From: Sporocytophaga myxococcoides
GTDB lineage: Bacteria; Bacteroidota; Bacteroidia; Cytophagales; Cytophagaceae
Assembly (NCBI RefSeq): GCF_000775915.1
Contig: NZ_BBLT01000011.1
Span: forward strand, 1-64,000
Reading direction: 5' to 3'
DNA length: 64,000 bases
The translations under genes were made by a program, and so were the position numbers. The first letter of the stretch is position 1; each line of letters begins with the position of its first letter. Below the pieces are notes generated by a model that was given only the letters and a program-made list of their open reading frames with translations, was not told the DNA's origin and did no database searches. Below, one piece after another: positions 10,074 to 18,966 of the stretch.

Positions 10074-10688
10074 ATGAAAAAACGACTCTTTTCATGGTCC
10101 ATAGTTTATGCTATGGCTAGTATTCTTTTTTTGTCTTGTAAAAAGGATAAGGATAATAAACCTCAGCAATCAGCAGAATTAACATTTAAGGATCCGAGAG
10201 ATGATAAGATATATAAAACGATTAGGATTGGAAATCAGACATGGTTTGCAGAGAATTTAGCTTATGAAGGAACATTTGATGTTGGCTCTTTTTCTTATCC
10301 TTATTCCAGTTTGGATTCGGTAAAGATGTATGGCATGATGTATACAGGAGATGCGGCAAATATTGCGTGTCCTGATCGTTGGCATTTGCCTTCAGATGAA
10401 GAGTGGAAAGAACTTGAAAAATATTTGGGGATGTCAGAAGAAGATTTAGGCAAAGTTAGTTTTTCTCACCTAAGGGGAAAAGATAAAAATGTGGCTTTGA
10501 AGCTACATAAAGGAGGATCTTCTAAGTTTGAATCAATGAATATATATGGATTTGGATTTTATTGGACATCCACAGTTGTTGATTCAGATCAATTTTTAAG
10601 GTCAATTAATATCCAAGCACCTGCAGTGTTTAGATCTCTAGAACCTATTTCTCGTGAAGCGTGTGTTCGTTGTCTTCAGAATAATTAA
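10074..10688 (+). CDS. FISUMP-domain lipoprotein
   Basis: A 204-residue lipoprotein (lipobox ILFLSC, Cys22, then a KKDKDNKP linker). Residues about 43-200 form a Fibrobacter succinogenes major paralogous (FISUMP, PF09603) domain: DGKIYKT-like DDKIYKTIRIGNQTWFAENL, YGMMYTGDAA, CPDRWHLPSDEEWKELE, YWTST and a terminal VRCLQN. FISUMP proteins are surface or outer-membrane proteins of unknown function. It is a close paralogue of 24553 and, like that gene, lies directly downstream of an orphan effector-leader sequence and upstream of a T9SS cargo gene. Confidence 0.85.
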   Translation: MKKRLFSWSIVYAMASILFLSCKKDKDNKPQQSAELTFKDPRDDKIYKTIRIGNQTWFAENLAYEGTFDVGSFSYPYSSLDSVKMYGMMYTGDAANIACPDRWHLPSDEEWKELEKYLGMSEEDLGKVSFSHLRGKDKNVALKLHKGGSSKFESMNIYGFGFYWTSTVVDSDQFLRSINIQAPAVFRSLEPISREACVRCLQNN

Positions 10689-10835
10689 AGAGATTACTTG
10701 AATGGCATAACCTATTTAACATTAATTGGCAAATGATTATATGTAGATTTAATCTTATTAAAACGAATGCGTCTATTGCTAATTTTTATTTACCTCAATT
10801 TTTATAAAATTTTTCAACCATATAAATAACAAAAT

Positions 10836-13289
10836 ATGAAAAAACTCTTTATTACTATACTTTGTGTTTTTTCCATCACTCAAGCTTTTTGTCAATTGGG
10901 AAAGCTTGACTCAACCTTTCAGTCTTATGGCTATTCTGTTTTCCGAATTAAAGCAGCCAAAGAATTACCAGATGGAAAGATAGTTATAGCAACTGATAGG
11001 GGACTAAGGCGTTTCAATACGGATGGAACAATGGATAATACATTTTTATATGCATTTAGTTTATCCAGTAATTTATATGCAATGGAGGTTCTGCCAGATG
11101 GAAAGATATTAGTTAGTGGATACCTAAAAAATATAGATGATTCATTTTATGGTCGATTTGTTAGGTTAAATAGTGATGGTACTATAGATCTAACATTTAA
11201 AGGTGACAGGAATGCAAACTCAATTTCAATTATTAAGATAAGACAAGATGGTAAAATTTTAATTACAGGAAATTTCCAAGAATATAGTAAAATTTCCATA
11301 ACAGGAATAGCACTTTTAAATAGTGATGGAACACTTGATGATTCTTTTAGAAGCCAGTTTACTCTAGAGGAAGTTTCTTTAGACAATTGTGTTGTTCAAA
11401 ATGATAACAAAGTTATTCTTAGTGGAAACCTAAAATTTGAAGATGGTTATACAAAAAGAATAGCAAGACTTAATTCAAATGGATCTCTAGACAATGGCTT
11501 CAATGGCGGAGAAGGACCAAATGGTCGAATATCTAAATTGATTATTTTATCATCAGGTAAAGTACTTATAGCAGGAGATTTCTCAGAATATGATGGCCAA
11601 GAAATAAATAATTATGCTCGACTTAATTTGGATGGAACATTAGATAAAGAATTCAATCCAGGAAGTGGGTCTACTTATCCTTACTTTACTTCAGTCCATG
11701 TTTCGAGTTTAAATGAACTCCCGGATGGTAAAATTATTGTTTCATGCTTTTCTCCAGCCTATAATAATAAGAGAGCTTTAGGTCTTTTCCAGATTAAATC
11801 GGATGGAGCTTTTGATAAAAATATTACTACTGCTTCCATTAGTTATATAGAAGGAACTGAATTACTAAAAAATGGGAAATTATTAGTTTATGGTTCTTTT
11901 CAATCTGTCAATGATAAACCGAGGAACAGAATATTTCTTCTAAATACTGATTACAGTCTTGATATTGATTTTAATCCTGGAGATGGTGCTGATGCCGGGA
12001 TTAGTGACTTTGTTTTACTTCCTAACGGGAAGATTGTTATTGTTGGATCATTTACTTCATATAATCAGGTCAGGACCTGGGGAATTGCTCGAATATTAAA
12101 TAATGGTTCTCTTGATCCGTCTTTTAATATCGGAACTGCTTTTGAGGGCATTGGTAGTGAAACTTCTGTAAGTGCGATAGAAAGACAACCTGATGGAAAG
12201 TTTCTTATAGTAGGAGGGTTTAGCATTTTTAACGGTAAGCCAGCAAATAAAATAATAAGACTTCTTTCAGACGGTTCATTAGATGAAACCTTTAAAGAAG
12301 GAACAGGACCTGATCAAAATATAAGTTGTGTCAAAGTTCAATCTGATGGTAAAATTGTGGTTGCTGGTATATTCACTTCTTATAATGGGAAAAGTGCAAA
12401 TAATATAGCGAGGTTAAATTCAGATGGTAGCCTTGATGAAAGCTTCAACCCGGGAAAGGGGCCTGATTTAGATATTTATGATATTGAAGTTATGCCCGAT
12501 AATAAAGTGCTTGTAGTAGGTAGATTTAATTATTTTGATTATAATCTAGTCAATCGCATTGTTCTGTTAAATGATGATGGTAGTATAAATTCAGAATTTA
12601 AATCTGGTATTGGTGCTGCTGATGAGATTTATTGTATAACTCTGGATAAGGATAAAATATATTTGGGAGGCAATTTTGATTCCTTCAATGGCCATTCAAC
12701 TAATGGGGTCGTTCGTTTGAATAAAGATGGAAGTGTAGATAAAGAATTCGGTGCTCAGTTTTTTCAGGGGAATATTTATGTTAGAGATATCACGCTACAG
12801 CCCAATGGAAAAATAATAACTACTTCTCCATTTAAAAGATTAAATTATGATGGGTCTATTGATAATGACTTTAACCTGGATAAGGTCGAGTATATTAATA
12901 AGCTTATTATCCAACCTGACGGAAAATTTTTAATAGCAGGAGCCTTCCATTATTATAAAAACACAATGATAGGTAATATCTGCAGAATTGAAGGTGGTGA
13001 CATAACAACCCCTAGTGGTATTTTCTCAACAGTAGAGTTTCAGTCTTTTTCATCTGTCTATCCTAATCCTGCAACTGATATTTTAAACTTTAATGTTGAC
13101 GGAACGAGTAACAGGTTCAGTCTATCAATCTATTCAATGACAGGACTGGAAATTCTTAATACTGAAATCCCTTCAGGACAATCTGTAATTAATACAGAAA
13201 AATTTCCAATGGGTATATATATTTATAAAATCAGTAATGAAGATGGAGAGTACAATACAGGGAGGATAATAATCAATAAGCAGAAGTAA
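10836..13289 (+). CDS. T9SS-secreted delta-60 repeat protein
   Basis: An 817-residue protein with signal peptide (MKKLFITILCVFSITQAFCQ). About a dozen delta-60/DUF5122 repeats of roughly 50 residues follow the pattern LNSDGSLD..FNPG.G....I....DGKI.V.G.F, predicted to form beta-propellers. The C-terminal about 80 residues are a type A T9SS sorting domain (SSVYPNPATDILNF..., ...GIYIYKISN). The protein should be exported by T9SS and anchored or released at the cell surface. It has its own hairpin terminator at 13310-13336. Confidence 0.88.
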   Translation: MKKLFITILCVFSITQAFCQLGKLDSTFQSYGYSVFRIKAAKELPDGKIVIATDRGLRRFNTDGTMDNTFLYAFSLSSNLYAMEVLPDGKILVSGYLKNIDDSFYGRFVRLNSDGTIDLTFKGDRNANSISIIKIRQDGKILITGNFQEYSKISITGIALLNSDGTLDDSFRSQFTLEEVSLDNCVVQNDNKVILSGNLKFEDGYTKRIARLNSNGSLDNGFNGGEGPNGRISKLIILSSGKVLIAGDFSEYDGQEINNYARLNLDGTLDKEFNPGSGSTYPYFTSVHVSSLNELPDGKIIVSCFSPAYNNKRALGLFQIKSDGAFDKNITTASISYIEGTELLKNGKLLVYGSFQSVNDKPRNRIFLLNTDYSLDIDFNPGDGADAGISDFVLLPNGKIVIVGSFTSYNQVRTWGIARILNNGSLDPSFNIGTAFEGIGSETSVSAIERQPDGKFLIVGGFSIFNGKPANKIIRLLSDGSLDETFKEGTGPDQNISCVKVQSDGKIVVAGIFTSYNGKSANNIARLNSDGSLDESFNPGKGPDLDIYDIEVMPDNKVLVVGRFNYFDYNLVNRIVLLNDDGSINSEFKSGIGAADEIYCITLDKDKIYLGGNFDSFNGHSTNGVVRLNKDGSVDKEFGAQFFQGNIYVRDITLQPNGKIITTSPFKRLNYDGSIDNDFNLDKVEYINKLIIQPDGKFLIAGAFHYYKNTMIGNICRIEGGDITTPSGIFSTVEFQSFSSVYPNPATDILNFNVDGTSNRFSLSIYSMTGLEILNTEIPSGQSVINTEKFPMGIYIYKISNEDGEYNTGRIIINKQK

Positions 13290-13309
13290 TAGAGTATATA
13301 ATATTAATT

Positions 13310-13336
13310 AGGGGCCATTAGTTTATTATGGCCTCT
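13310..13336 (+). terminator. Hairpin terminator after 10836
   Basis: A nine-base-pair stem (AGGGGCCAT with ATGGCCTCT, one G-T pair) and a loop of nine bases lies 21 bases after the stop codon. The T-rich tail is weak. Confidence 0.5.
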
Positions 13337-13510
13337 GATTTCAATTCAAAGGTTGTTTTGAATTTTTTTGGTTAAAGATTATTTGGCCAAACGCGAGTTA
13401 GAAGATGTTCAACTTAATCGAAGGATTAACTTCATAACCTATCTTCTCAATGATTTCTTTTCCGTTATGTTTACAGCATACTTGAATTATTCTGTCAATC
13501 ACTCAATAAA

Positions 13511-13709
13511 TTTGCTTTCAATAAAATAATTATCAAAAAAATTTCAAAATTTTTCAACCTCAGTATCTCAGTTCAAACAATTTTTCCCTATTTTGGCATT
13601 CACGAAAAACCTGATTAAGTGTATTAATATTTTTGCTGGAGTGATTATTAGTTTTTCGTGGGTATACCAGTTTTTTTAGAGAATAACTTTTTATCAAATT
13701 CGCTAAGCT
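13511..13709 (+). promoter_or_regulatory. Conserved effector leader region, copy 1
   Basis: About 200 bases directly upstream of effector 13710 are repeated with high similarity upstream of effector 18967 (18738-18966), and the 5' part again at 24290-24420. Shared blocks include TTTGCTTTCAA, CCCTATTTTGGCATTC and TATTTTTGCTGGA. TATTTTTG at 13628-13635 fits the Bacteroidota -7 box (TAnnTTTG) and lies 75 bases before the ATG in both full copies, but no matching -33 TTG stands at the usual distance. The rest of the 420-base gap (13290-13510) holds only the terminator. Confidence 0.55.
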
Positions 13710-16700
13710 ATGGGAGAATTTTTTCATAGGAGTCGTCAGAGTTCGGACAAGAATCAAAATCTTCATCAGTCTCAACAAACGCAATTAAAGCCATCTGAAA
13801 ATAAGACAGAAGCACAACCAGAAGAAAAGTCTTCCAATGAATCCTCTTTTGAATCGGTAATGCAGAGAAAGTGGGATAGCTCTGGAGGAGAAGATGAAAG
13901 TAGGAATCAACGTAGGGGGCCAGTTCCACCAATGGAGGTAGAAGATAATGAACAGCCAATACAACGTCGTGGTCCTGTTCCGATAGAGGATACAGAGGAG
14001 GAAGAACCAATTCAAAGACTTGGTCCAGTTCCTTTACAATTCCATTCAGCGGAAGAACCTATCCAAAGGAAGGGCCCTGTGCCACCAATATCTATAGATT
14101 CAGATGATCATCCTGAACCAGCCTCTTCATCATCCGACCGAATGCCATTTTCAGTACAAAGGAAAATGGAATCATCCTTTGGGGAAGATTTTTCAGACGT
14201 GAACATTCACAAGGATTCCTCTCAATCAATGGAACTTAATGCACATGCATTTGCAAAGGGCAATGATATACACTTTGCTCCAGGCATGTACAATCCGGAA
14301 TCACAAAAGGGACAAGAACTACTCGGTCATGAGCTGACTCATGTAGTGCAGCAGCGAGAAGGAAGAGTTCAGGCAACTGTTCAGAAGAAGGGAATAAACA
14401 TCAATGATGACGAAGGATTGGAGAAGGAAGCGGATGAGATGGGTGCGAGGGTGGCGAATGGAGAAGTTGTTACGGAGGATTCGAATACACCATCTGAAGA
14501 CAATAATGAAACTCCAAATGCAGATGAGCGACAAAGTGAATCTGGAACGACAATAATTGTCGGAGTTAATGGCAATATGCCTGTTGGAAGTCGAGAAGGA
14601 ATTATGAAAATACAGTCTTCTCTTAAAGCTTTGGGATTTTATCAAGGTTCGGAGGATGGCTATATCACAAGGAAAGACGGAAATGAAAGTGACACTGTAA
14701 AAGCGATCAAGAATTTTCAACGGGAACATCAGTTAGCCGAAACAGGGAATGTTGATGCATCAACTAATTCTTTGATTGATAATCTTGTGTCTGCATTGCC
14801 TCAGGCTGATAATATTAAGGAAGTTCCGACAAGTTCTGATCAAAAGAATGATCCTAAATCTTTAGAAGTTTTTTTTGTGAATTATGAAAATTTCGCAAGA
14901 ATAGAACTCAATCATTGGTATTCCAAAGACAACAGTGTCCCTAAAGACAAGAGAATTGACGCTTCCTATTTTTCTAAAGAAGCAAGAAGAATATATAGGG
15001 AGAAGGGAGATCTTAGCTATGTAGTACCAGTACAGTATGCCTTGGCGCAATTAAAACTTGAAGGAGGTTTAAAGGGAGCGCAAAGATCTGCATCTAATGT
15101 ATTCAATGTTCATGCTTATGATAGTGGGGTTACTAAAGAAGAGAAAGAGATTGATACCCTCGAAAAAGGATTTTCAGCATATTATAGCCTTATGGCTGAA
15201 AGATTTTTAACTGATAAAGGAGCAGATTCCCTGCTTGAAAACGGCAAATTTCTTAATAAAGATGGAGGTGTTTATGCAACCAATCCTTTTTATGAGATTG
15301 AAATAAAATCAGAAATAGGCTTCATGTATTATAGGGCATCAGAATTTATTCTATCTGCCAGCGTGGGAGCTGGAGGAATGAATAAATCTGGTGATGTAAA
15401 AATAGTAGGGTCCTTGTTGAATAAGGCCGGTTTTCTTAGCGAAGATAAAATTGAAAATTTGCAAGCTGTCATTTCAGCTATATTGGCTTATCAGAAGCAA
15501 GAAATGGTTCCAAAGGATGAAAAATGGTTTAAAGACCGGGAGAAAGAAGTAAAAGATCAAAATGATAAGGACAATGTAGAAACTAAAAAGAATAAATTTG
15601 CTGATGGTTGCATTGGTACAAAAGGACAGACTATTGGGCTGCTCTATTATCAGACGATATTGAATAATAAAATTCCGGATTTAACTCTTGAACGAGATAA
15701 AGAGAAATTGGAAAATGGAGCTAAAAAGGAAATTGCTCATATAAATAAGGCATCTAAAAATAAGACCCCTGTTTCAAAAGAAGAAATAAAGAAGCAAACG
15801 GAGAATTCTACCAAGCCAGAGGAAAAGAGAAATCAAGGGGAAGCAGGACGAAAGTTTGAATTGCCGAAGGTATTATTTGAAAAATATGATAAGGGAGAAA
15901 TAAGTTTAATTGCACTGGGTAAAGGGCTTATGCCACACACTGTAAATAATGGCAGCTTGGTTTTACAGGTATTTGAGCAGATGGGGTATTGGCAACGAGA
16001 CAATCTTGCATATGTGATGACTATTTCAAGCTCTGATAGTTTTCTTGGCAGATACAATCGTGAGTTGTTGGGGAGAATGGCAGAATATTTAAGTGGCTAC
16101 TTTAATACCCATAGCTGGGGAGAAAACGCAGAACAAGCGGCTAGGATAAACAAGATATTAAAGCCGGAGGTGAAGGTGTCGGAATCAAAAGTTGCTGAAG
16201 GAAGTGGTAAAACTTTAGTAAGCAGTTCTGAAGGAAGTTGGAAAGGAAAAACGTTTAAGATAAATAATACAGATGCAAGAATAAGGGATGAAAACATGTT
16301 GGAAATTAAAGATGAAAAGGGTAATCCCAAAGTAATTCCTAACGGAACAGAGATAACTATTTCAGCTGCAAAAGTAGTTTCTGGAAGTGGATATGTATTA
16401 GCGCAAGGATTTGGTTGGACCTCACGTACAAATGTTGAGGGCCAAATGGCAAACGAAACTTTTGGGGTAGAAAAAGCCAAGTATGATTCATTAGATGCGA
16501 TTCATAAAACTGTTGGTAGTGCTGATGCAAGAATTAGAAAGGCTGGCCCCAAATATGAGGAGGAGAAAGGAAAGAAGATTCCTCAGGGTTCTTATGTAGT
16601 ATTAAAGGAGGAGTCACAGGATACGGATCCGAAAGGAAAATTTGTTAAAGTTAGTGCGGTGGTTAAGAATTCAAATGGTACATTTACTGAAGGCGGACCT

Positions 16701-17183
16701 TTAGGCTGGACGTCCAAAAGTAACCTTGTTGATGGTTGGGCGGATTTTAAAGGTGAAAATGCGGAGTGGCAAAAAGGAAGCTATATTGGCCAGACAGATG
16801 TTGTTAATGTTGCAGGAACAGAAGGAATTGAGCAGATATCTTCCAAGACGTTAGAGCAATTTTTTATATTAAGAAACGCAGCAAAATTAGATGGAATAGA
16901 ATTAAAGATTGGTGACGGTTTTAGGGAGTATCATAAACAGGAAAAACTTTGGAATGCAAATCCTAATCCTGAGGAAGTCGCTAGACCCGGAAGATCAAAC
17001 CATCAGCATGGTCAAGCATTGGATTTAAATACTGGAGGATTTAATACAAAGGTTTACCACTGGTTAAAAGAAAAAGGACCAGAGTTTGGTTGGATAAGGA
17101 CCGTGAACAATGAGCATTGGCACTGGGAGTATAGGCCAAGTGATGCAAAAGAATATGGATACAGAATGCCTAAAATAAATTAA
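13710..17183 (+). CDS. DUF4157 effector: glucosaminidase-like, SH3-like, VanY/M15 peptidase
   Basis: A 1157-residue protein without signal peptide. Layout: leader MGEFFHRSRQ; four QRKGPVP-type repeats (68-127); DUF4157 with HELTH at 207-211 and [11 protein letters not shown]_binding_1-like domain (about 292-360); a glucosaminidase-like domain (about 385-550) with ALAQLKLEGG, Glu451 the likely catalytic acid; a helical DNLAY domain (about 735-818) also found in 18967; two SH3-like segments (about 845-910 and 937-1008, each ending GWTS); and a C-terminal M15B (VanY-type) metallopeptidase with SNHQHGQALD (His1098, Asp1105) and EHWHW (Glu1135, His1138). All zinc-ligand positions are present. The protein can be expected to cut both glycan and peptide parts of peptidoglycan. 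A lipoprotein gene begins six bases after the stop. Confidence 0.87.
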   Translation: MGEFFHRSRQSSDKNQNLHQSQQTQLKPSENKTEAQPEEKSSNESSFESVMQRKWDSSGGEDESRNQRRGPVPPMEVEDNEQPIQRRGPVPIEDTEEEEPIQRLGPVPLQFHSAEEPIQRKGPVPPISIDSDDHPEPASSSSDRMPFSVQRKMESSFGEDFSDVNIHKDSSQSMELNAHAFAKGNDIHFAPGMYNPESQKGQELLGHELTHVVQQREGRVQATVQKKGININDDEGLEKEADEMGARVANGEVVTEDSNTPSEDNNETPNADERQSESGTTIIVGVNGNMPVGSREGIMKIQSSLKALGFYQGSEDGYITRKDGNESDTVKAIKNFQREHQLAETGNVDASTNSLIDNLVSALPQADNIKEVPTSSDQKNDPKSLEVFFVNYENFARIELNHWYSKDNSVPKDKRIDASYFSKEARRIYREKGDLSYVVPVQYALAQLKLEGGLKGAQRSASNVFNVHAYDSGVTKEEKEIDTLEKGFSAYYSLMAERFLTDKGADSLLENGKFLNKDGGVYATNPFYEIEIKSEIGFMYYRASEFILSASVGAGGMNKSGDVKIVGSLLNKAGFLSEDKIENLQAVISAILAYQKQEMVPKDEKWFKDREKEVKDQNDKDNVETKKNKFADGCIGTKGQTIGLLYYQTILNNKIPDLTLERDKEKLENGAKKEIAHINKASKNKTPVSKEEIKKQTENSTKPEEKRNQGEAGRKFELPKVLFEKYDKGEISLIALGKGLMPHTVNNGSLVLQVFEQMGYWQRDNLAYVMTISSSDSFLGRYNRELLGRMAEYLSGYFNTHSWGENAEQAARINKILKPEVKVSESKVAEGSGKTLVSSSEGSWKGKTFKINNTDARIRDENMLEIKDEKGNPKVIPNGTEITISAAKVVSGSGYVLAQGFGWTSRTNVEGQMANETFGVEKAKYDSLDAIHKTVGSADARIRKAGPKYEEEKGKKIPQGSYVVLKEESQDTDPKGKFVKVSAVVKNSNGTFTEGGPLGWTSKSNLVDGWADFKGENAEWQKGSYIGQTDVVNVAGTEGIEQISSKTLEQFFILRNAAKLDGIELKIGDGFREYHKQEKLWNANPNPEEVARPGRSNHQHGQALDLNTGGFNTKVYHWLKEKGPEFGWIRTVNNEHWHWEYRPSDAKEYGYRMPKIN
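13905..14090 (+). repeat. In-gene tandem QRKGPVP repeats (effector 13710)
   Basis: Four units (RRGPVP, RRGPVP, RLGPVP, RKGPVP) separated by acidic spacers. This copy number differs from the other effectors (3, 5, 5 and 6). Confidence 0.7.
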
Positions 17184-17189
17184 TGTAAT

Positions 17190-17645
17190 ATGAAGATTAA
17201 TGTAATTAAGTTGTTTTATCTAGGAATGCTCTTAACTGCTTGTGTTGAAACTCCAGAGAGTGGAACTAAGTCCACAGAAAATTTAAATGTGGAAGATGTG
17301 TCTATTGAGGCAAAAACGGCCCAAGCAAATGATGATCATGAAACTGATGACAAAGAGTACATTTTTAAAGGTAAAAATGGCATTGTAGAAGGCACATTGG
17401 TAATAGCGCAGCAGGGAGATTATCGACATATAGCTATTAGAGACAGCCTTGGTTACTTGGCATCTTTCTATATTGGGAAAAACTCAAATATTACAGAGCA
17501 AAAGTTTTATGATATGGAAGATGGTTTGTATGATAATGAAAAAGTGAGAGTTTTCTGGTCTTATGAAGATAGATTTATTAAACAAGTTGGAAAGAACGAA
17601 AAAATTGTAGTTGTTGATAAGATAGAGTTTTTAAATAGGGAATAA
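17190..17645 (+). CDS. Lipoprotein, candidate immunity protein of effector 13710
   Basis: A 151-residue lipoprotein (MKINVIKLFYLGMLLTACVE, lipobox LTAC) starting six bases after the effector stop, so co-transcribed with it. After an acidic linker the domain is beta-rich: GIVEGTLVIAQQGD, IAIRDSLGYLASFYIG, FYDMEDGLYDNEKVRVFW, KIEFLN. The broken gene at 23603 in the next effector locus has the same blocks (GIVFGSFDDADQGD, NDMLNGRYKGKEIKVHW, EIEFIK). Both loci encode the same type of glucosaminidase-like domain, which makes this family the best immunity candidate in the island. No known family is recognised. Confidence 0.7.
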   Translation: MKINVIKLFYLGMLLTACVETPESGTKSTENLNVEDVSIEAKTAQANDDHETDDKEYIFKGKNGIVEGTLVIAQQGDYRHIAIRDSLGYLASFYIGKNSNITEQKFYDMEDGLYDNEKVRVFWSYEDRFIKQVGKNEKIVVVDKIEFLNRE

Positions 17646-17906
17646 AAAGGATTGGGCTCTATTTTCAATCGTCGTTATAATATTCAGGATTCCACGTTTA
17701 AAGAATAGTTATGCATAAAATTTATATTCGCAGTTTTGACAGAAGCAACAGTATTTGGCTGTATGCTTTAAGGATAGTAGATGCTAATTGTTTTTAATTT
17801 TAGTCTCGTAAGATCTGCACCTCGATTGGCAATTGCATTTTGAATAAACAGGTTAGAGTGTCCTCAAGTTTGCAAGAGGTTATAGAACAAGAAAAACGAT
17901 AAATTC

Positions 17907-18575
17907 ATGAATAAGATTGTAATTGTTATAGCAATTTTAGTTGCAGTTGCGTGTTCAAATATTAAAGAGACAAATGAAAATGTTGTTCACCAAAATGTTA
18001 AGTCGGAGGAAGGAAAAAGAAGTGATACCTTACTGGTAGAGGAAGTGATCATTATTGATACCCTAAATGCTATGGCAATAGTGCATGAATTACTTCAATC
18101 AAGCGCATGGTTTTATAATGAAAGAGAATTGTGGATTCTAAATTGGCAATCAAAAGGAGATACTATGAAATCAATTGTCCTAAACAAGGCATTAAGTTCA
18201 GATTTATTCTCAAATGATATGTATAAAACGATTTGTCTAAATGCTGAGAAAAAGGAAAATATTGAAAATTTGGCATTGCATTTTGGAAATTATTTTCATA
18301 GCACAAAACTTTTAGGAAGACTTTTAAAGTCATTTTGTAAAAAGGATACAAATGAAATAATCAAGAATCTGGAAATAAAAGGGGATTCGGCAAGATATAC
18401 TACGGAGTTTTACAATGTATTAAATGAAGCTCCCTATAATGTAGATGGGTTCGAATGGATGTCAGAAGTTGGTGAGCAAGGTGAAAAGTGGCTTTTTGCA
18501 GTACATTTAGTTAAAGAAGATGGAGAATGGAAGATAGACAAGGTAGATAAGCACTTTGGGCTATATAAGGAATAG
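17907..18575 (+). CDS. Lipoprotein of unknown function in effector locus
   Basis: A 222-residue lipoprotein (MNKIVIVIAILVAVACS, Cys16). The mature part is helical at first (AMAIVHELLQSSAWFYNE) and ends in strands (KWLFAVHLVKEDGEWKIDKVDKHFG), reminiscent of an NTF2-like or DUF3828-type fold, but this is only an impression. It lies 261 bases after 17645 and may have its own promoter. A role as second protective lipoprotein for effector 13710 is inferred from position alone. Confidence 0.55.
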   Translation: MNKIVIVIAILVAVACSNIKETNENVVHQNVKSEEGKRSDTLLVEEVIIIDTLNAMAIVHELLQSSAWFYNERELWILNWQSKGDTMKSIVLNKALSSDLFSNDMYKTICLNAEKKENIENLALHFGNYFHSTKLLGRLLKSFCKKDTNEIIKNLEIKGDSARYTTEFYNVLNEAPYNVDGFEWMSEVGEQGEKWLFAVHLVKEDGEWKIDKVDKHFGLYKE

Positions 18576-18737
18576 GCAATAAGCAACAATCAGTTTGTAA
18601 ATAGAAGGCAAAGAGAATTTTTCAAAACTAAGAGATTCTAACATTGTAGGTTAGGAGCTAATAAGGTTTGTTATAGGTGATTATTATTTATTGATGAGAC
18701 AATTGGAATCTTCTCCCGACCACACACCCCTAACCCC
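18576..18737 (+). other. Intergenic sequence before leader copy 2
   Basis: No gene is visible in the first part of the 391-base gap between 18575 and 18967. The CCCCTAACCCCTTTGCTTTC stretch near its end also occurs at about 24279, so the duplicated segment starts slightly upstream of the leader repeat. Confidence 0.4.
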
Positions 18738-18966
18738 TTTGCTTTCAAAAAATTAATTTATCAGAAAATTCTCAGAATTTTTCATCCTGAGCATAGGCGC
18801 TCGGATATTTTTCACGTTAAGCTGTTGATTTTTAGAAACTATTCCCTATTTTGGCATTCCGAAAAACTTGATCAAGTGTATTAATATTTTTGCTGGAATT
18901 GATTATTTGTTTTTCGAGGGTATACCAGTTTTTTAAAGATTAACTTTTTATCAGATTCGCTTAGCT
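18738..18966 (+). promoter_or_regulatory. Conserved effector leader region, copy 2
   Basis: This is the most complete copy of the leader repeat. It matches 13511-13709 over its whole length and continues as near-identical DNA into the first about 60 bases of the coding sequence. The -7-like TATTTTTG lies at 18885-18892, 75 bases before the ATG. Confidence 0.55.

Noticed and set aside
13710-14015. Long reverse-strand open frames opposite the effector repeats
   Set aside because: They are mirror frames of the repetitive glutamate/glutamine-rich coding sequence and have no start signals or protein-like composition.
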